Shown here: piece by piece, positions 57,561 to 64,000 of the stretch | How positions within the stretch are numbered: the stretch's first letter is position 1 | Layout of the letters: every line of letters starts with the position of its first letter | NCBI GenBank assembly: GCA_029255685.2 | Contig: CM055312.2 | Coordinates: 67,622,292 to 67,686,291, forward strand | Length of the DNA stretch: 64,000 nucleotides | Origin: Silene conica | Lineage: Eukaryota; Streptophyta; Magnoliopsida; Caryophyllales; Caryophyllaceae | Reading direction: 5' to 3' | The notes under the pieces: generated by a model | Told to the model about the DNA's origin: nothing | Seen by the model: only the letters and a program-made list of their open reading frames with translations | Databases searched by the model: none | Position numbers and translations under genes: made by a program

Positions 57561-59653
57561 CTAGGTAACAACATGCTTGGTTACAGAGGAGGAATCACCA
57601 GCTGCTCCAACACCGCCTTGGCCACCGTCTGCAGCAGGAGGAGTTACAGGAATCACTTCCTCCTGAATAGGAGGACATTCTGCAGGAACAGGGCTGTTAA
57701 CCTCCGGGGGCTCCTCCTCCTCCTCGCAATCAGAGAGCACGCCAAGGTCGGGCTTCACAGGAAAAGCAGCCTCCAGAAGACGTTCCTCCTCAGCCGCATC
57801 CCATCCCAAGTGCTTATTCTCCAGCACCTCTTTCATGCACTCAACCCTGGCTGCCCAGTGGGTGTAAGGGACGATATCAGATAACACGCCAGAGAGGGAC
57901 TCCTTCTTCTGCCGCAAGACAGCGTTCTCTGCATCGACGGCTTCCTTAGCCTCTTTCCATCTCTTCACCTCAGAGGCAAGAGCATCCTTGGCATCCAGGA
58001 CTATCGCCATCTGCTCTTCGGAATCCTTCTCCTTCGCCTTAGCAGCCTCCAGCCTTTGGTTTCCGCGAACCTTCTCCGCCTCCAGCCTCCTGCTCATCAA
58101 GTTCAACTCAGCCTTCAGGGATGTCAGCTCCCTCTCAGATTCCGGCAGACGGTCAATTTCGACCAGCAGCATCTGCATAGTCTGCAAGAAGAAAGAAATG
58201 AAGAACGAAAAGGATAAAGGACGTCGGTATGAAAGCCAAAGGAAAAACCATACCGCAAAAGCCTGTTCAGCAGCATCCTCCAGCAATTCTCTAGTCGGCC
58301 TGGGACGAAGATACGTCCTCACACTGGGAAGCAGCGCTCTCTTCAAGGTAGGCCAGCAAGGCACCCCCGCAGTACATCCAAACCCAGCGGGTAATCTGAT
58401 AACATCCTCAGGCAAGTCAGACATAACATCATTCACCTCATCACCAGTTCCAGCACCCTCAGCCCTAGTACCTGATCCTCCAGCCCCAGACCCAGACCCG
58501 GACGGCTCCTTCTTAACCAAAGAGGAGTAAGCCCTCGTCTGCGTAGGAGGGCCTAAAGGGGGCAAAGAAGATAAAGGGGCATTAAGAATAGTCACATCAT
58601 CAGAAGAAGATGAAGGCTCCAACCGCTTGGCAGAGGACTCAGCACCAGTCGCCTCTGCCTTCCTCTTAGAAGGAGCCCTAAGCCCACCTGCCACAGTCTT
58701 CCTCCTCCTCTGGGCCATCATCATGGCTGGAGTCATCACAGGCCTAGTAGAGTCTGAAAGTTGGCAAAAGAGTAAGAAAAGGGAAGGAAATCAAATTCAA
58801 CTAAGCAAAAGTACAAACTGGGGGAAAATTACCAGTAGACATCTCCCTTTCTTCCTCCAAAGTAGTATAACCAAATAGAAAGTTAAAGGAACGACACGCA
58901 GGTTCCAGGCCAAACAACTTTGACAGGGACACCTCTTCGTCAGCAGCAGGAGGTATTTTGGGCAAATCTGCAGGAAAAGAGCAGTAAGATGGTGAGCAAC
59001 AAAAGGAATCAATGAGGTAACCAAAAGTAAGTACCTGTTGAAGCTCTCCATTGGGTATAGATGTAGTCATGTGGATTGGGCAAAGTGTTTACTTCCACGA
59101 AGACGAAACTCCGAAACCAATCAGCATCCTTGGGTTTCGGGGGAAAAATTATGCAGTGCTCATCACTCTTATGGGCCCGAATCGTGAATTGACCACGACC
59201 CAAAGCCCGCACAGCGAAAAGGTGAGCAAAATCACCCATTGTAATCCCCATATCGTATTTTTCGTTTAATTTGCTTAACGACAGGATGGTTCGCCAAGCG
59301 TAAGGAGTGATTTGGCACATAGGAAGTTTATTGGTGTGAAGGAATTCGCATACAAGGTCTGGAAAAGGGAACCTCAAACCCAATGAGAAAGGGTAGAGGT
59401 ACATGCAGGTCCACCCAGGGCGACAGAAGTCGGCCTTCTGGCCGGCCGTCGGAACGTGAATGTTCACTCTGGCGTTGAAGTGAAACTGCCCTCTAATGGC
59501 GGTTATGTCAGAGGGTTTGAAGATGGAATTGCAAGAATGTAAAGGGGAAAGGAGACCTTGAGAAGGGAATAAATCATCGCCCATAATTGCTAAAAGAAGT
59601 AAAGATTGAAAGAAAAACGGAAATGGTACCTGGGGAAATGATCGGCAAAGCAA
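57561..59653 (-). CDS. Antisense coding region of the Tat element
   Basis: On the minus strand, 59653 down to about 59009 encodes a 200-residue segment (PFPDLVCEFLHTNKLPMCQI, WFRSFVFVEVNTLPNPHDY) resembling the plant family once named 'putative gypsy type transposon'. Intron-like junctions are followed by a basic, Ser-rich segment and a coiled-coil-like region (58739-57561, with Glu/Lys/Ala-rich heptads such as RRLEAEKVRGNQRLEAAKAK). Antisense frames at this position are known in several Tat-clade elements such as Grande. Their function is not settled; regulation or nucleic-acid binding has been proposed. Confidence 0.7.
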
Positions 59654-59875
59654 AAGGAAGTCGGAAAAAAGAGGAAGAAGAAGATAAGAGGTTTTCTGGG
59701 AAAAAGAAATGAGAAGTTGGAGAATTTGTCAGGAATAAGAAGAATTTAAGTGAAGGTAGTTGGGGTTAATTAAGGGCGTGAATATGAACAGTTAGTGGCG
59801 GGAGCAAAAATCGAAGCGAAATAAGTGTAACTGAAATTCCCGCGCAAGCAAACTTACACGAGAATTGGGGGCTAA

Positions 59876-60422
59876 TGTTGGGCCCCAAAATTAACGACTT
59901 TGGGCCATGACACGTGGCAGTCCAGGAGAGGTTAATCTAAGGTCACACGGATTGAAGGGTGGGAGTCAATCTCAGCCGCACACATCTCGTCAAAGGAAGC
60001 ACAAACAAATCTTGCTGAGGAAGCTATCAAGCCCAAGCAATGTTTACTTATTGGGGCCAAAGCCCAAAATAGAGGAACAAGTAGTTGTAAATGGACCAGG
60101 AAGCTATGTAACGGCTGGGCCCTGCCCAGCAGTCCTTACCCAATGAATATTAACACCTCTTCATGCTCTATAAATAAGGAGGGATATTCATTAAAGAGGA
60201 CTACCCAATACCTAACCTAGTGAGACCACTTAGGAATACCCCTTGCATTTTCAGCAAGAACACCCAACTTACATTGTAATACTTAGGCATTTCAGCAAGA
60301 ACAATAACACTTTCTCTCTTATCTTCTTTACTTTATAAATTGTCACTCATAATCAATGAAGAACCTTGTCTAATAATCACTATAACCTTACATAACAAAC
60401 TTGGTAATTTTCGACCAAAACA
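59876..60422 (+). repeat. Tat-type 3' LTR
   Basis: Preceded by the polypurine AGAATTGGGGGC. Same length as the 5' LTR and followed by the ACGGT target duplication. Confidence 0.93.
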
Positions 60423-60427
60423 ACGGT

Positions 60428-60766
60428 GTATCTAAAAAATTACGAGTTCATATCTCATTATTGTCCTTTTTTCTATAGTGGAATATTGACACTAGTATAG
60501 TTATATAAATGTTTGTGTTGCATCTGGACATATGGTAAAACTAATTTGTCCCTGTAAGGCTGACTTGAGACTCGAAAGCCGAATTGAGTCAACCTGACTC
60601 AGTCTCAACCTAAACTTTGTCTAACCAAATGTTAACCTGACATATGGTGACCCAACTGTTGTCAGTGATGGCAAAATCAAGCTCATTTCTTCCTTTGTCT
60701 CTTCCACATCGGTGGGGGAGACTTTTGTTCCTTTAGTTTATAACACTACTTATTATTGTAGTGTTC
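60428..60766. other. Left flank of the LINE: LTR-like or intergenic sequence
   Basis: No gene recognised. From about 60650 the sequence (CCACATCGGTGGGGGAGAC) appears continuous with the LTR-like DNA right of the LINE at 62861, interrupted by it. Confidence 0.4.
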
Positions 60767-60782
60767 AAGTGAGTGGACTAAG

Positions 60783-62787
60783 AATAAATGAGGATAAATC
60801 GGGTTTAATCTTTAGTCCGAACATGACTTTGAGAAGGATTCAGGATACTTTGCTTTGGTTAAAGGTAAGAAGGAATAGGGGTTTTGGAAAATATCTAGGG
60901 ATACCGACGGAGCTTCAAGGGCCGAAAAGTGATCTATTTAAAGGGTTGATTGAAAATGTACAAAGGAAGGTGACTTCGTGGCAAGGGATATTTCTGTCAC
61001 CTGCAGGTAGGCTTACTCTGATTAATTCCATTTTGTCGACCATTTCTAATTATTTTCTATCGGTATTTAAAATACCGGTAAGTGTGGCAAATAAGATAAA
61101 TTCTTTGCTGTCACATTTTTGGTGGGCGGGATGTAAATCAGGGCGCTCAATGCATTGGTGTAGTATGAATTTCCTGAGTCTTCCTAAATCAAGAGGCGGG
61201 GTTGGAATTAGAAACATTGCTTGCCTTAATAAAGCCTTATTAGCTAAACAAGCATGGAGGATAGTTAAGGGGGAGAATTCATACTTTGGAAAAGTCTTTC
61301 GGAACCTAATGAAAGTTAGATGGAGCAACTCGACTGGATTTATAATGAATCATACGGGTAATATGTCTTGGGGTAGACGAAGTATCCTACATGGTTTCAA
61401 AAGTATTAAAGAAAGTTTAGCATGGGTGCCTGGTTATTTGTCAAATCTTAATGTTTGGACGGCTAAGTGGATTTATGGGCAAAGTCCGGACCCGAAAGAG
61501 GTACTAATGGGTTCAGGTTTTGAATGGATTAAGGATCTCCAAATCAGAGAGTTATTGAATGCGAATGGGGAATGGGATAATTCACGTCTCCTGTTTTTGT
61601 TTAATGAACAGACTGTGAATATGATTCGGTCTATTGATTTGGGGATGAATGGGAGAAAAGATAGAGTTATTTGGCCGTTCACGTCAACTGGTAAGTTTTC
61701 TGTTAAGAGCTGCTATGGATTACTCTTTGAAGAATTTATGGAGAAACATGGATCTAATATGGATAGAATTCGTATTTCTGAGAAGGGGCGGGTGTTTTGC
61801 AAAGCTAAGTTGTGGTATTTGAAGGTACCACAGTCATGGAAGATTCTGTTATGGAAGATTTTTACAAATTCTTTGCCTGTGGGAGCTGAATTTAGGAGAA
61901 GAGGTATGTTACGTGAAGAGGATTATTGTTGTACTTTATGTGGTCTTTCAGGGGAAGGAGAATTGGAAACAATGGAACATCTTTTGCGTGATTGTCCGAC
62001 GGTCGAAAGACTATGGAATGCATCAGATTTAGGTATACGCTCTAGGCAATCAATGCAAATCACTATGGGGGAATGGATAATCAATTGGCTCCAGTTTTTT
62101 AGGACTTAGAGGGATACTGATTTGCTTACTGCTCGCTTTATTGCTATGATTAGAAGCATTTGGCTACTAAGAAACAATAGCATTTTTCATAATGCTATAT
62201 TGGTACCAGATTTATTTTTTAAAGGATATAATGATATGGTAATGACAGCAATGAGGGCAATTGAGGTCAAGCAGAAGGGAGGTAAGGTGGGTGATGAGGA
62301 AGATCGAAGCGTTCTTAAGGGGGCAGAAGATGAAGGGGAGCGACAATACATCACGGATTTTAATCCATGGAGGTTAGTTGGGGGAGAATGCTCATGTCTA
62401 TGCTACAGGATCAAGGTGGATGCAAGTTGGAAATCGTCGATGGAAACAGGTATTGGTTGGGTGGTTTTTGATCGTAGTGGTGATGTGGTTTTTAAGGGAG
62501 GTAGAAAATGTGTTGCGGTTTCTGCTCTTCAGGCGGAGGTTTTTGTGATTACTGGTGCTCTAAGGTGGGCGCATGAGCATAATTTGCGTCATGTGGAGTT
62601 GTTATCAGACTGTCTGAATGCGGTGTTACAAATTGCCGAAATCGAGGCCAGACACTTTCAAGTTGAAGACTTAATTGAAGACTTATATAGTTGCTTAGGT
62701 GTTTTTCATTGTGTTAGTATTAGCTTTATTCCGAGGTATTTAAATAGACTTGCGCATGATCAGGCGGCTCTGATTATGCTCCAGTAG
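60783..62787 (+). pseudogene. LINE ORF2 C-terminal part: RT end, zinc-binding domain, RNase H
   Basis: The frame starts inside the reverse transcriptase (INEDKSGLIFSPNM, LSPAGRLTLINSIL, LSHFWWAG). A zf-RVT domain follows near 61800-62030 (KLWYLKVPQSWKILLWKIF, CCTLCGLSGEGELETMEHLL). A C-terminal plant RNase H (RVT_3-like) lies at about 62400-62780 (KVDASWKSSMETGIGWVVFD, EVFVITGALRWAHEH). A single in-frame TAG at 62107-62109 separates two otherwise continuous parts. The preceding open codons (60712 onward) are host flank, not LINE. Confidence 0.9.
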
Positions 62788-62809
62788 GTTATTTTGTTAT
62801 GTGCGAGTT

Positions 62810-62846
<37 letters not shown>
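60783..62846 (+). mobile_element. L1-type LINE, 5'-truncated, with poly(A) tail and target duplication
   Basis: Flanked by AAGTGAGTGGACTAAG at 60767-60782 and again at 62845-62860 (14-16 bp, the A's overlapping the tail). It ends in 36 A residues (62811-62846). The coding part is the C-terminal half of the plant LINE ORF2. Length about 2.06 kb against 5-7 kb for a full element, so 5' truncation during target-primed reverse transcription is the simple explanation. The good preservation suggests a recent insertion. Confidence 0.93.
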
Positions 62847-62848
<2 letters not shown>

Positions 62849-62860
62849 GAGTGGACTAAG

Positions 62861-63430
62861 GGGTTTTTTGTGTGGAGTGCATGTGGGTTTAGACCCAAAT
62901 ACACACATCGGCGTGGCTCGGTTCGGGCAGAGCGCCTGCAGTGCGGGCCTTAGTCCACATTTACTTTATCTTTTTTGGATTTGTGTGATATGGGCTCTTG
63001 TATACATTCAGTGTATATTGTGCTATAACGGTCAGTCAGTCAAATATGACTATTGGTGGTAATTATGAGAGCTAATTACTGTCAGTCAATTGTGATTGTT
63101 AATATTGTGATTAATGGGCGCTAATTAATGAAGTCCTTAATGTTGGAGCGTTTTTTGGCTCCACCTACTGCTATATTTCTCTTATAAATAGAGCAGTGTT
63201 CACCCTCTATTATTAATACACACATTCTGTCTTCTCTTCTCTTAAATGTTTCTCTAATTTCCTGGGTATAGTTTACGTTTCTTCCAAAGCTCTCTTACAC
63301 GAGTGGTCGAGTACAGGTGATGTAGTGCTAACCTTGGGGAACTACCGGCGTGAGACGATTACTATCACGGTCGAGTTCAGGTCTACTTTGTGCATTATCA
63401 CTGAACCGGTGTCGAACTTGTTACTACTTA
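62861..63430 (+). mobile_element. LTR-like sequence interrupted by the LINE (right part)
   Basis: Contains a TATA region CTCTTATAAATAGAGCAG near 63180 and a CT-rich leader-like stretch, as in plant retroelement LTRs. Together with sequence left of 60767 it may be a solo LTR. No primer site, polypurine tract or coding region was found, so the type is uncertain. Confidence 0.4.
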
Positions 63431-63479
63431 AACAAAAGTAGCAAATATTTAAATAGAAAAAAAGTGTATACAAATCATC

Positions 63480-63899
63480 TATGTTTTCGTTTTGACTAGG
63501 CATATCAATGGGCGGGGTGGGTGCGGAGAAGGGGTAACCCGCACTCGTCCCACGACCCGCGACGGTTTGTAATTTTCAAAATCGTCATCGTTTCGTGGTT
63601 ACCCATTGACCCGTCAAATTATCCGCCTAACATTCAATTAATTAGACCTCCGTTGACCCATAAAATATTTTTTCATAGAAATATACAATGAAACACGTCG
63701 CGGGTTTGTTTTTTTAGAGTTTTTTTTCGTGGTTGAATAGTTTTTGTGGGAATGGGGATTTGGGGAATTTGGGTGGGTAATGAGTAGTGACTATTAGACT
63801 ATTGGGTTGTCTAACGTGTGTGGGTAATGGGTAAAATAAGTTTAATTTACGAAAAATTTGTTCTTTTTTTTATCTTTTAAGTTACATTCTTATTATATA
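63480..63899. other. GC-skewed remnant, possibly hAT-like, then AT-rich DNA
   Basis: ATATCAATGGGCGGGGTGGG and ACCCATTGACCCGTCAAATT lie near 63500-63620 as motif-rich partial complements. This resembles subterminal zones of hAT elements, but no ends were defined. Confidence 0.3.
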
Positions 63900-64000
63900 C
63901 TCCCTCCTATTCCCGATAACTGTCCCATTGTGGGTTGGGCACTGGAATTAAGGAATTCATTTGTTTAATGTAAAGTAATGTGTGGGGTAGGAAGATTGTA
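63900..64000. mobile_element. Stowaway-type MITE, cut by the window end
   Basis: Begins CTCCCTCCTATTCCCGATAA after TA, and shares GTAAAGTAATG and GGTAGGAAGATTG with the Stowaway in GST intron 1 (47187-48194). Confidence 0.75.

Larger units (their letters stand above)
50478..60422 (+). mobile_element. Tat-lineage gypsy retroelement, very young
   Basis: The 547 bp LTRs (50478-51024 and 59876-60422) show one difference by eye, and ACGGT flanks both ends (50473-50477, 60423-60427). Order: primer site, gag-protease, reverse transcriptase, RNase H, a second archaeal-type RNase H-like domain, integrase, then a long region with antisense coding potential before the 3' LTR. This arrangement is characteristic of the Tat clade. 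It looks nearly whole, with about two or three breaks in pol. Confidence 0.93.

Noticed and set aside
57573-58530. Plus-strand frames of 103 and 180 codons near the end of the Tat element
   Set aside because: They are shadows of the antisense coding region, which shows the domain similarity and coiled-coil pattern.
1-64000. CRISPR arrays, bacterial operons, phage or other prokaryotic defence systems
   Set aside because: No regularly spaced identical repeats with unique spacers and no prokaryotic gene clusters; introns and plant transposons dominate.

Overview
This window is nuclear DNA of a flowering plant, almost certainly a eudicot. The evidence is two ordinary plant genes with many GT-AG introns set in a dense layer of plant transposable elements: hAT, Mutator-like, CACTA, Stowaway, Tourist-like, copia, Athila/Tat gypsy, Cassandra-like and L1-type LINE. 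A caryophyllid is possible, but I cannot fix the genus by eye. I see no bacterial, phage or CRISPR system.

Layout. 1-5371: two old hAT transposon copies facing each other (inverted repeat, 91 bp spacer). 5372-7194: AT-rich DNA with a hAT-type MITE (6290-7114, perfect 8 bp target duplication) that itself carries a Stowaway MITE. 7204-25015: a Mutator-like element (perfect 9 bp target duplication, TIRs of about 310-410 bp) filled by 16.6 kb of a gag-only Athila-like retroelement arranged as a near-perfect palindrome (arms about 7.4 kb, axis near 14,892) plus a further partial copy. 25016-29999: degraded retroelement LTR, a (CAA)n tract, a Cassandra-like LTR with 5S rRNA-derived segments, GC-rich interspersed repeats and a 442 bp tandem duplication. 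30000-40248: a Stowaway, a small Mutator-like MITE and a triple nest: a Mutator-like element carrying a LysM-receptor-kinase-like exon, split by a copia retroelement, itself split by a non-autonomous CACTA carrying pieces of intron-containing host genes.

Gene space. 40462-42312 (minus) is an intact six-exon glutathione peroxidase of 168 residues. 46355-49824 (plus) is an intact seven-exon theta-class glutathione S-transferase of 239 residues. They lie head to head, about 4 kb apart, separated by MITEs and copia debris. Both use glutathione and both enzyme families reduce organic hydroperoxides, so the pair would act in peroxide detoxification; shared regulation is only conjecture. Intron 1 of the transferase gene holds a minisatellite and a Tourist-like MITE nested in a Stowaway MITE.

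50478-60422: a very young Tat-lineage gypsy element (547 bp LTRs with one difference seen, 5 bp target duplication) with a long antisense coding region before its 3' LTR. 60783-62846: a 5'-truncated LINE with poly(A) tail and 14-16 bp target duplication, inserted into an LTR-like sequence. 62861-64000: the rest of that sequence, a GC-skewed remnant and the start of another Stowaway MITE cut by the window end.
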